Shown in pieces: positions 24,005 through 36,800 of a stretch of 64,000 bases of DNA. The stretch covers positions 51,016,040 through 51,080,039 of the forward strand of contig OW388293.1 of assembly GCA_936450465.1 (NCBI GenBank), given 5' to 3'. The translations under genes and the position numbers were made by a program. Within the stretch, counting starts at the first letter, position 1, and the number at the start of each line of letters is the position of its first letter. Source of the stretch: Gibbula magus (taxonomy: Eukaryota > Mollusca > Gastropoda > Trochida > Trochidae). The notes under the pieces are model-generated. The model had not been told where the DNA came from. It did not search any database and was given only the letters and a program-made list of their open reading frames with translations.

Positions 24005-24873
24005 CTGAGATTTAGATATGATCAAACTACTGTAAACTTTTAGATAATTTTGAGCCTACCTACTAACATAACATAGTCACTAATTACAATTCCTAATGTC
24101 CGAGCTTGATTCAAGTCCATTGCACTTTGCAGTTTTTCTCACAGACATACTGACATAATCACATTAAAAATACTAACAACATTTTCAAAACTGGTAGGAA
24201 AGGATGAGACAATCTTTATGGATATTCAACTTCTTTCTTACACAATTCAGAATGGAAAACGTTTTCAAGCATATGAACCGTGTACGCATCTGTACCAAAA
24301 AATATCAATTGTGAAATAAAGAAATTAAATGCCCATTAATTAAGACTACTCATCTGTAAAGAAAGATTTCAGAAATAATGTTCTAAAATGTTTTAACAAG
24401 TTATAAAATCTGTTTCTAAATTCAGACTGAACAACAATATTGTTGAAGGTTAGTTAGGTTGATTTGAGGTATACATCAGTTACACCATCAACTCATTAAA
24501 ATATGTATTGCGGTTAAACTTCCAAAGAGTCCGAGGAAACATAAGAACCATGGGTAGTACTGCGCATAAAAATCTAATATTGCTTCTTCTGTCATAACAC
24601 TTTTTATACTAAACAGTCAATTTCTTAAGTGAAAACAAAATATTCATGTCTTTTCCTTGCCATTTGTAGTCTTTGAAACTTTGTTCATCCTTCTTAGCAC
24701 ATGTGAAATGATGAATATATTTGAATATATAATGTATATGAAAATATGCTTGAAGTTTCAAATAACAAGTCCTTCATATTGAAGGTACTGAGTATTGAGA
24801 GTCCTGTCTCTGGTTTAAGTTGGCTGAATTATGATGAAGTTGTCACAGAGATCGATGAGATCATCTGATATTT

Positions 24874-27800
24874 TCACGTTGTTGAAGGGGTTGAATTTGT
24901 GACAGAGTTTGATAAAGATTCATCCGTGTTGACACGAATCATCTCATCAACGATAAACTGAATTTCCTTGGGGTCACCAAGTTCAACATCAGGCACAATA
25001 ATTCTAAGAAGCTTGTGCACATTTTGCTGTAAACATGACAACTTCTCCTCAGCTTTCGTTAAGTCTGAACACTTTGACGAGTACATTTTCTTCAGTTCTT
25101 CGTACCGTTGACTAGAATCACTCTCCGAATCCTTCTCTTTCCGAGCTGATATCTGCTTCTCTTTTGTTTTAGAATGAAGGCTATGGCTCACCGTCATCTT
25201 CTTCAACTTCTTTTCTTCCGCTTTGGATCTCCTGGCTTCATCAATCTGTTTGTCCAACTCCTTCACATTTGGCTTCTCTTCTTTAGATTTATCCTTCTTG
25301 CTTTCACTCTTTTTCTCACTGACGACACTTTGTTCATTTGGTTCATCACTCACTTTCTTTGAAGACTTGTTGCCCCCGGACTTTTCTGATACTTTATCAC
25401 CCCCAGAATTTTCCGTAGCCATATCCATAGAATTTTCCAAAGCCATGTCGCCCACAGAAGTTTCCAACGTGTTATCGTCCATAGACTTGTCCGAGGCCTT
25501 ATCGCCCCCAACCTTATCCGTAGTTATATCGTTAACTGTTTTATCTGTGCCTTCCTGCCCCGTGTCTGTATGTGATATATCTGCCAGGGTACCTTCGTTA
25601 ATCTGGCGATCAAGTTCGTCTTTGTCTGGTTTTATATCGTCCAATCGAGGCTGTTTGCTCGGAGTTACTTCTGATAGTTCTTCCTCGTCATCAAGTGTTA
25701 AATCTATGAGTTCTTCGACAGGCTTTTTTCGTTTACCTGGAGTTTTTCCGTTCATGGATTTTTCGTTACCATCTTCATTTTCAACTATGGCTATCAGTTC
25801 CCCATCTTCTGTTTTTATACACATGTTCTTCGCGTTGCTGGTATTACCACTGAAACATCATTAAGATAAGATTTAAGATGAGAATTAAGATGAAACTTAT
25901 GATAACAACTTTTTCTCAACAACATATTACATTGTAAATTGTTTTTGGCGGTTTAACTCAGTGCCGTGCCACTTTAAAACATTCTATCTTTTTAATGCTG
26001 AACACCAGCAAGAAAGTCCCATCTTGTATTATGGCTCGGATGGAAGCGAATGTAAATATTGATTTAAAAGGCACCCCTGATCATACTTTATGCAATTCAG
26101 AATCACTTACAATGGATTTAATAGTCCTTGAAGTAGTTTCAGATAACATATTGAAACATTCAAGCCTTTCGTACCTTGTTGATGAGACTGGAGAAACTCC
26201 TGCTAGATTCTCTGCTGTTTCTAAGAGATTCTGAAATAGATAAGTTATGTTGAATTCTCAATAAACGTTTTGAAGTCAATTTCTATATGAATCAACATTA
26301 ATTCTCATACCCTGATTTTCTAAGAAGTTTTGGAACTTTATCTGTTGAAATAAGTAATGCAAAGGACTCTTGATACACACTGATTAGCGGGAATTACAGT
26401 AAGGAAGTAACAATAAGGGCAAAGAGAACTGAAATGGTCCTTTTTTTATACCATGCCAAAAATTCAAAACTATTCGGAATGATATACCAAACAAGGGTAT
26501 ATAGGGAAAATGTTACTTTTCATCTTTGGATACAACTGTAACTTTAACCCTGTATTATGTACAGACACTGATTTACAGGAATCAAAGCAGCAGCCAGGGC
26601 ATAACCCTTATACCAATACTGCAAGGCCTAAATCAGCCAATAATGGAGACTGGCAAGAGTTATTATTTGGAATCCAGGGTAAAGAGAACCGGAATAAATA
26701 TTTTAACTGCATGCTAAAACTCGGAGGAATGATATGTTACCAAACAAGGTTACTAAAACAAGTTTCCTAAAGGTAAATTTTACTTTTCATTTATCGTGTA
26801 TTATGTGGATCTGAGTGGGCAGCTTACATCACTTTGCATGTTGACGAAGCGAAGATTCTCCGCAGCCTTGAGGAGGTGAGACTTCTGATGCTCGGTGGTC
26901 TTCTTCTGGTTCTGTAGCTGCATGATGAGTCGCTTCTGTAACAACTCTCGCTTCTTGGACTCGATGAGCGCCTTCTCCAGGTTCACAACGTCATTCCGCA
27001 TCTGCTTCTTGGAGCTGGACACCTGTAGCAGATCCTTCTATTCAGTATCAACTTCTATAGTGCTGAGTTTCAGCTAGGCTGTTCATTGCCTTGGTTTAAC
27101 CCAAGCTGACATACCTGTCGTCACCTCAAAACCAAAAGTTACTTCTACAGATTCAATTACAACTTCTACAGCATTGAGTTTCAGCTAGACTGTTCACCTG
27201 TGCTTTATAATTGACATTATTACCTTGGTCTAACACAAGCTAACATGTATACATGTCATTAAAAGGTCATGTCCACCACAACCTTTATCCGCAGTAGATT
27301 CTTGGAACTAGCATAGGTGGTACTGCAATGAAACTCAGTGTAACATTGCACCCAAACCTTGCTGTATGTAGAACAGTTGGCGGGATTCAAACTCCAGACC
27401 TCTTGATCCAAAGCTGAATGCACTTACCACTCGCTTTCCCATTCCTAAAGAATTTCTTAAGTCAAAATTAACACTGTTATTATATATCAACACTAACAAT
27501 GGCATATTTTAATATGCATGGAATTCTGCTTTAAGTACTTACCTCTCCGTGTTTGATTTGCTGTAACTGTCTCTGAACTGCAGCTTCACGGTCACGCAAC
27601 TCCTTCTCCTTCATTATCTGTCGTCTTTGCTGCAGAACAGAAGTGAAATATTACACACAAACAGATGCATCGGAAACAAATTGAGAAATATAAAACCAAT
27701 ATAGCTTGTTTCTTGAGAAATGTTGATGAGAAAACTTACCTCTTCCATTTTGGTTATTTTCTTCTTTTCTTCCCTGAAATAAAAAGTAAATCATTTAGGC

Positions 27801-30800
27801 TTCTTGGTTACAGATAAACACAAAATATTTGGCAATGTAGCCAAGGTTTCTAGTTTTGAAATAAGAATTTTCATACCCGGTAATATTAAAGATTAAAAAG
27901 CACATTGATTTCCACTGTAGTTAAAATCAACAGTGATAGAAATGTGTAAAACTTTCTTGACAGTCAAACTAGTGCTATTTTGTTAAAATCCTAATTTTCT
28001 AGCCACTAACGGAGGCAATTTCCAATAGATAAGTGGTCAAAAGATGATAGCAGTGGAAAATGGCAGTATATATCTCAAGAGATAATCTTAATTGGTAGCG
28101 ATTTGAGCCCCGGTCCGAGAAACCAGCGAGCTACATGCATTCAATATTGATCAAAGTAAGAGGAAGCAACTCACAGCTGTTTCTTGTATGTTTTCTGATA
28201 CGTTGGTCTGTTCATTGCTTCATCCTCATCTTCCGGTTCCTCTTCAATGTCACATCGACTGTTGAGGAAATTAAACATGTTGTTAAGCAACTGAAATTTC
28301 CCATTGATTAATTTGAGTGAGTGAGCAAGTTATTGTTTAACGCCACATGGGCAATATTGCAGCCATTAGAGGCGGGATTAATTTGAAAAACTAATCTTCT
28401 TGTTGAACAATTATTAAATGTTGCAGAACTAATCATCTTTGGACAAATATTGACAAGAAAAAAACAACAAAAAACTTTAAATAACACTAGGTCCATTATT
28501 TTTTTCATAATTTATTTTTATAATTGTTGATATAAAACTAACTTTTCCTTATATGTTTATTTTTACATGAATTACCTGAACAACACGTGACAACATGCGA
28601 ATTAATTTTTAATGACTTACTTGTGAGAAGCATCAGGGTTCATGTGACAGAACCAGCGATCAGGAAGGTTTCCGATTCCGTCCGGAAGTCTCCGCCATTT
28701 TAGACAGTTCTCGCACTGAGCCCACAACCAGTCAGGCAGATTGCTGTAGAGTCATTGAAAGTGTTAGTTGAAGTTGTCATCAGTAATGTCTTATAGATGC
28801 ACTATCGTATGCTGCAGTGTTTGTTAAAACGTCAGACAGCTTATGTTAATCTTCTTTAAATGTTAAAGTATATGTTGGAGTTTTGCCATTCTGAGTGACC
28901 AATTTACAGGAATCTTAACTCATCAAAGAGAATAAGCGAAGTTTGGCCACTGACTAGAGAAAGGTGGTCCTGGAATATTCAGGCAATCGGAGTGTCCAAT
29001 TAGCAGCAGGAATCTTAATGTGTTAGGAAAGAGGATAATGCAGGATTGGAATATTCAGCCATTCAGACATGGTCTAACAATGGTAAAGATACAATGTACA
29101 GAAGAACAGTCTGATGAAAATGACTCTGCAAAATAGTACATCTATGTGTATCTAGTGCAGATAAGAAATGGTTCTGCAGCTTCCTAGCATACTGTACAAG
29201 TTTAGTGCAGACAAAACCTAGTCATTAGCTGGCCAATTGCATCATAGTTTTGAATACTGAGAATGTAACAAATAAAAGTGGCAAGATTCAAAAGAAGGAA
29301 GTGACCTACCCAGCTGGAGCCACTTGAACACGACTTCCTCCACATTTCTTCTCGTTCCAGTAGTCGTTCAGTTTCTGCGATATGGACGTCATGAAAGCAC
29401 TAAACACATTCAGTATACACCATTAGTAGTTTTAAAAGTGAACAATAACCTCCAATTAACCAAATAATTTGGAACAATTGGGACTACAATTAATATTTAT
29501 GTGTCATTTTAATATAATACTGGGATGATCTGAGTAATAGTAGTTTCAAATTTGGGACAGACTGACTACTATTAACATTAGTATTACTGAGATTGTTAAC
29601 ATTTCTTGTAGTTTGAGATAATGCAAGGGTGAATTTAATATTAACGAAATTACAATTGTTGAAAATTTATAATATTTATCGAAACTTTAGATTTATAGCG
29701 GTAGCTTGTGATGAATTCAATTCTGTATGGTCAAATAATACTTTTCAAATGATCATCTTAAAGGAAGGCTGAAATGAATTATTTTCTATTGAATTCTTAA
29801 CTGCAATTGGTTCATCAGACTATTTTGTGCAAAAAGAAACCAAAAATAAATCCATATGTTGTTCCTATATTAAACTAGAGCGGCTTAAAAACACCCAAAA
29901 ACATCGTCTGCTTTTCACCCGTGACCAACAAACCAAAAATGGGGCGGGGCTTAGAGAGTTGGAAGATACCGGAAGTGACGTACGTGAAGGGACGGGGTGT
30001 AAACATTCGCTTACTATTTACAATGGCAAACACTGGGGAATCGGTCAGTTAATCTGTTATATCTACGCTTTGCAATGATGCCACATCGCTGTTCTGCTGT
30101 GTAATCTGTTCGAGTAATGTTAGTTATCAAGTTTCACTTTACAAATGCACCAAAATATCGTTATATATATCAAATCAAATATAATTGGTATAACTAGTGA
30201 GAGACGGTGGATTCACAGACGTTCGTAGACATAGGATAAATCAATGCTAATGATATATAAGATGACAAAATGAAACCAAGATATGATAATATGAACGAAG
30301 TACAGTTTAGACAACGAAATCAGATAGTCGGTGTTGTTGTTATTTTTTGTTAGAGATTGTTTGTGTTTAAAATAAAAAAACAAACGTGAGATAAGCACGC
30401 CGGCGAAGTAGACCCTATTGTGAGCCATCGACAATAAAAGCACTTCACAACATCCTGTTTTTAAACATCGTTAATCAACCGACAACCTAATTTACTAACT
30501 GTACATTACAAAAATCAAAATAACTCACCACATATTTTAAAACATCAAAAGAATAATACGTCTACGAATCCACCTACGAAAACATCGCATCCCAATGTTA
30601 CCTTTTACGATTTAGTTATCACTTATTACACATTAAAACATTCAGAATTTCATAGTTTATAAGATAATGGTTTCAATAAAATGTGTGGTTAATCAAATAT
30701 AATCAAATAAACATCGTATTAAATTGACAATTCATCAAGAGTGTCAATTAATGTAAGAAACTTACCTTATAACCGTATCCAAAAGGACAATATGAATATC

Positions 30801-33800
30801 CAAATGCACATTAGACACAAAATGTTAACCTATAATTCCATCAATGACAGTACTTGGAAACAGAAGATGGTCAAATAATAACCCTCTTTCAGCAAAAGTC
30901 TTTTCGCAAATGGCAAGATAGAAAACCAAATAGTTATGATGATTTTACACTAAAAATAATTTCATTGGTACATTAGATTTAAACAAGAGTTTTTATTGGA
31001 TAACTTGATAGAGATATGTTCATTGGCTGAAATTTCTAGACTGAATGTCGCGTTAAGTGTATTGTGTGTCACCAAGACAGGACGTTGGCAATAAACATGA
31101 CATGCTGGTCACCGACTTGTGTTATATAATTAAGTCGGTCCAGTAAACTTGTTATCTGTACAAACATAATTACACTCCTTCCTTCTCACATACTCAGCTT
31201 CTTAATTGCGTAAACTAATGTGCTGTAACAACACTTCTCCCCTTTGATCTGGAAGAAACATCTATATGGTCCGCTAAACTGAGAATTGTGTGTTGATGTG
31301 CAGAAGTGACACATAAAAGCTATCAGACTATTAATTAAACCATTTCGTTTTCATTAACGATATGTTCATTAAAATGCTTCTGGTAACATCATTCTTTTAT
31401 TCGATAATGTTCGTTGTCTATATCAATCTGTGTATATGTTTAGCGTGCACAATAGAGCAATCTTCATGTAAATTTCATTGAGCTTGTTGACCAAAACAGT
31501 TCATTTATTTATTCATGAAAGTGAAGTGGAAATGGTTTGCATTCCGTTACATCATATATAGAATGTTTTAATTGACAAACTTAAAATACAGTAATCTTTT
31601 ATATTAAATACAAAATGTTATTTATAAATCTGCAAGGTTGTCTCGCTTGTTTGAACACCCAATCGTTCAGTGTATATGAAGTTATACCTACCATATATAT
31701 TTATTTATTAATACATACAAAACAAAATTAACATGCCGATTATTCAACATACTTTGATCAATTGATGCTACTTAATCTCTGTTCACCCGATTCCCGCGAT
31801 AATCTTCTTCCCTTGTTTCAGTGTCACTTGAACTGTCATACCTTCCCTTCTAGTTCCGCGATTAATTGGTACAAACATACTATACAAAAGCGCAGAATGC
31901 ACTCTAATAAAGCACGCCCCGGTTGTTGTAACCATATAAAACCGCTAGTTGAATAGTTTAGTAATCCGTTTATCGAAAATTTGGGTTGTTTTTATGAAGT
32001 TTTCTGTCTTATATGAGCAGTTTAAAAGTGGGGAAAACGCGTTAAATTATGATTAGCGGCCATGTAGAGGCTCCTTCACGTACGTCACAGCCCGATACGC
32101 TTCAGTGACCACCCCCGCCCATTTTCATTCTGGTCGCCGGGGCTTAATTGGGCACTTTTAAAAAAAAGCCGTATATAAGTTATTTATGGGTCGATTTCAA
32201 AAATTTAAAATCTAGCAATTGTCAAATTGAAACCCCCTTTCAACGAATCCGAAAGTGACCATATGTCATTTCATCTAACCTTTAACAAACTTCTCAAAAA
32301 CTTCATATTTATAGCAATTGATTCTTACTTGTACTTTTCGTCCTTGTTGAAATCCTGCTTGTTGTGGATTGGCTGAAGGAAGTCCACTTGAACCACACCC
32401 ACCACCCCTTCTCCCAGGTTGTTCCGCTGTTACCATGGAAGTAATAAACTCTGTCAATGTACTTGTACCTGCTACGCTACTACAACACACTAATTCCCTA
32501 AGCCCAATAACAGTAATTCTTCTCTAGATTGGGTACTCTTCGCTATATATACCATGACATTTTTCAACCAATGAAATGTTGTGATTTAGAAAGCTGATGC
32601 TCGCTCATCAGTCCTCTAGGGTACTGCCTTAACTGCTTGAATGCAAGTTCATTCATTGACTAGTCATTTATTGTTATATAACGGTTATTGGGCTCATGGT
32701 ATTGTCATAGTAAATACACCAGACATACCTACCCCTTTTTGTTAGAAATAGTTGGAGCACCTTTAAAAATAGTAATTTCAGCAAATTAATAGTATGGTAA
32801 CTATTTTATGAGCACTACAGTAATTATAACAAATAAAGTGAAATATCAAATCTTACTCGTTAAGATTTGGGGCTTACGTTTCGTTGCTTCGAGACAAACT
32901 TGGTATAACAGAATTATTATTAATGGATAATTGAACAATGCGCACTGCCATATTTATCAATTTGTTTACTTCCTGGTTCTTACAGTAACTGTTGATTTGT
33001 GTTTACATAAGTATTACTAGCTTTTCGTTAAGGTAAGTTAACACACAGAATTTATTAGAAATACAGACGATTATGATTTGATTTATTTGATTTTATCGTA
33101 TTTTTTTCTACTCGATCGTAAGGTCGTAATTTGACCCAAAAAATAGTAAGGCTTACGCCAAAACGTAAGGGTAGGTATGTCGGATACACTGATGGAACAG
33201 GATGCAATTTGCTATTCTTGGGAAACATGTCAACTCAGCTTCTCAAATCATCTCCTCTAGTGTTTGTACTCCCTGCTAAACCACACGCTCATTTCAAGCA
33301 TTCAGAAATTAAGCAAATAGGCAATTTGGTCCTCAAAGAAGAAACCAAGATCTAAGTTGGCTGAAGGTTTAGAAATATTCTACACATTTTTAGTCATGGC
33401 AGGATTTTAAAAATCTCTTAAGCTGCTGAATCAATTACTGCGAAACCATTCTGTATTGCCATATTACAGAACTCACAAATCATTAACAAAGGCAATAATC
33501 CTGAATTAGCCACTGGCTAAAGATTAGCTAACAATAGATAAACGTAATGCACACACATCCTCAGAGACGTCATTGTGGTCACTTACCTGTTTTTGAAAGC
33601 CCACTTTTTCATATGCTTTGATGAGTCTGTTCTTGTGGTACATCATCAGCCCATAGTTATCAGAACTGGCATTCTTTGAGCAGGTGAACCCAAATACTAT
33701 TTTCAAGGGTCGACCCTTTCTTGCATCAAGGAACATAATGTGTGTTTTTAGGTAAAAAGATTTCAAACTGACTACAAAGCATAAAATATCACATCGTATT

Positions 33801-36800
33801 AAAGAAGTAATTTAAACATGGCGTTACATGGGGCAAGCGCATCTTAGAACATTTCACTTATTAAAAAATTGTCATTGTGATAATGCATTGATGTGCCAGC
33901 AGTAGCTGAAATCAGACATTTAACAATTACATTACAGCATCACTTTCATACCAAGCAGAACAGTTGTCTACTGCAGATAATCAACAGATTTCAAACCTGA
34001 CCTGATGTCAACTGCACTTACCACTGAGCTAACATCTTCACAGCATAAATTTAACAGTTTCTCGCTGCAAATAGTGTTCAAATGGCATGAAATTCAAAAA
34101 GAACCTGATAACGTAAAACGTATAGGGTAGTACTGTTCAGCAAGAATAATGACAGATTTTCAACGGATGGGCCACCCATTTCACGACTGAAAGGGTAAAT
34201 ACCTGCCCAACACTGAGACATTAGTTGCGAAACTTCAAAACTTTAATCATGAGTTTGACTAAGGTAAATACCAGTCCTTGTGCTTCATACACAATATGAA
34301 ACAAGCACAGTAGTTATTGACAGTTATCATTGATAAAGGATACAAGCCACCCCGGTCGGTAGAGATCAATCTCTGTGTGCGACAGACTCTTGGATATCAA
34401 TTTTGTCTTCACTTTGTGTCCTCGTAGTACAATCTTCATCCTCGGCTTCAGAAACAGAATGCTGCAGTATTCCTGAGACAAGAAAAGGCACATCACTTAA
34501 CTTTACATTGGCAGATCCAGAAAGTTTTAAGGGGGGTTCACCTTTGGTCATTCAAATCTTCATGCAAAATTATGAAGGCCCCCCCCCCCTCCCCTCTGCT
34601 TTAACATTCGAGCAAAAATCTACTATCTTCATGTGCATGTGCTCATTTTAAAACCAAGGCATGTGTAATGCTCAAACAGATGGAGAGATACCAGGAATAA
34701 GGTACATAAATGTAATAATAACTAAGGGCCAACTGTCAATGTATGCAACTGACCCTGAGTGACCTCCTGAACTCTGGGGTCGTTTCCTGCATTGGTCGGT
34801 AAACAGTGGTCATATCCATAGCTGTGGTCTCTGGATTTCTAATATCCGTAATATCACTCTCAAAGTCAAGCTCAAAACTGCCCATCTTGGATCTGTAAGA
34901 CAACAGTAGTGATCAGTCCATTTGATTAGAGTTTTTAAATATTCAGTACATTCATAGTCTTTAAAGTAACAAAAGACTAGAAAACCAAGAAATAAGAAAT
35001 TCATTAACTTTCGACTACAAATACTGAGTTGATTGCAGAAAAACTAGTGAGATTTCTAAAATATAAATTTCAAAAGTTTTTCATTTAATTTCTCAATATT
35101 CAAATAAAGTGCAAAATAAAAGCCTTTTATCCATCCTGTCTGAGGGTAAAATGTAAAATGTACACACTCCACTCCACCTTCATACCCTGGGTTAAGATCC
35201 CACTAAAAGCTTCTACATCTTACCCTGAGACAGAATGGCCTTTCATCATGAATATTTCTTACTTTTTTAGATTAAAAAGAAAAATTTTGGTCCCAGTCCT
35301 AAGACGATCCAGGGATTTCAGTTCCTCCAGGAGACTAGCGTCTGTTTTGAAAGGTGAGTATTGACGGATTACAGCTAGATTCGAACTTGATGTGTCGGAG
35401 TGCCGCTTTTTATGTGAAGAGAGTCAAGGAAAAGAGCTCATACCATAGAAACCTTGACAGATAAATGTGTTTGCTATAACAATAATGCAATCTATGTTAA
35501 GTGCTTAATAATGGTGGATATATTACAGTGGAGATTTTGTATGGAGTATGACATGCCACTGATAATAAATACAAGTCTGTCAACTTCTTCGAAGAGGTGA
35601 ATTACAATAAACATCAATAACAAAATACATCACTTACTAATGAAAATTTTGGGAGCTATACAAGATACAGATTAAACATCTAAACGGTGTGATTTCAAAA
35701 GTTGAACATGTGTAAAGGAATTGTATTGAAAAGATACATCAATACCATCATCAACCATATAAGCAACAAAGGCACTTAACTACTAAGTATTCAAAAGGGG
35801 CGCTAATTTATTATGATATCTCATTTAGGTGGCACTTGTAGGTTGCGTACTCTTTCAGTCTGATTGAAATCAACAGTTTTTCAAGGAATAAAAGTTGCAA
35901 AATAGTGCATCTACCAGGATGCGAACTCATATGGTTCGGAGGTTTCCTCGCAAAACCGTCAGATAAAAGCCCGTAGACTCACATGTTCTGACGCGATTCA
36001 GTTAACCAATCACAAGATCTCCAACACAAGCTTTCATTGCGAGAAGCATTGGCAGATTACTCCAAAACAGCTATCCTATTGTCTGTTCTGAATGCTTTCA
36101 AAACGGCTACCGTTTAAAAACTGTGATGTGATTGGTCAGCTAATTTGACTGGGCTTTGTCTCACTAGACTGGTACTGAACACGTGTCTATACCGGGTCTC
36201 CTCAGACCTTGTGGTGAGGAATCTACAGAACCTGTTTGTATCCCGCTAGATGCATTATTTTGCCTATTTTATTCCTCGGAACAAGGTCGATTTTTAAACA
36301 GACTGCATACTCTTTACTCTTTAGGCTGGGGGGAATGGAGTGTTTATTAGGGTGGTGTTGGGTGTGTTTTAAGGGTCAGTTGCTTTTTTAGGTTGATGAT
36401 GGTATGGATAACAAGTCGAGGCTACATATGTAACTGCACTGAATACAGGTCTTCCAACCTATTATTCTATCACGATCAAGGGAGACAACTCTGATGGTTA
36501 AAAAGGATATATGATGGTAGGTCCCATGTGACGATGGGGACCATGACTGTCTCACATTTCGACTCCTTGAGGTACGTCTGAGACAGGAGGCCCACACTCG
36601 TACTGTTGAAGTGACGAGTGAACACTAAAGCATCCTGTCCTATTCTCATCGACCCAGACTTGAATCCATTTCCATAATGTCCAATAGGCTTGTGATTGGA
36701 TTTTTCATACACATCTTTTTCACAGAACCCAAAACTGAAAAATATGTGCAGAGGAATTATATACTTTACTTGAAGGCATTGTAGCATGTTATTTTCATTT

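Larger units (their letters stand above)
17701..24873. other. Repeat-rich intergenic stretch between PRKN and MORC
   Basis: I found no exon of a recognisable gene. The stretch holds two MITEs (about 17908-18087 and 18338-18908), a weak MITE-like remnant (about 18950-19095), a tandem repeat (19765-20090), a SINE-derived minisatellite (20752-20841), an ACGG-tail fragment (about 21480-21545), a SINE fragment (22370-22520) and a perfect hairpin (23961-24004). A possible parkin polyadenylation signal AATAAA is at 17869-17874. The rest is AT-rich DNA in which I see nothing. Confidence 0.5.

Noticed and set aside
25223..25864. 213-codon plus-strand open frame
   Set aside because: It is antisense to the last MORC exon, and its serine-rich composition mirrors the acidic/lysine-rich real frame.
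32275..32490. 71-codon minus-strand open frame
   Set aside because: It is the wrong frame of the true MORC exon 32329-32426, which reads [20 protein letters not shown].
33131..33355. 74-codon plus-strand open frame
   Set aside because: It lies in a MORC intron, on the opposite strand, with no recognisable domain.
36388..36597. 69-codon minus-strand open frame
   Set aside because: It overlaps the MORC exon ending near 36490 in a different frame from the conserved ATPase sequence.
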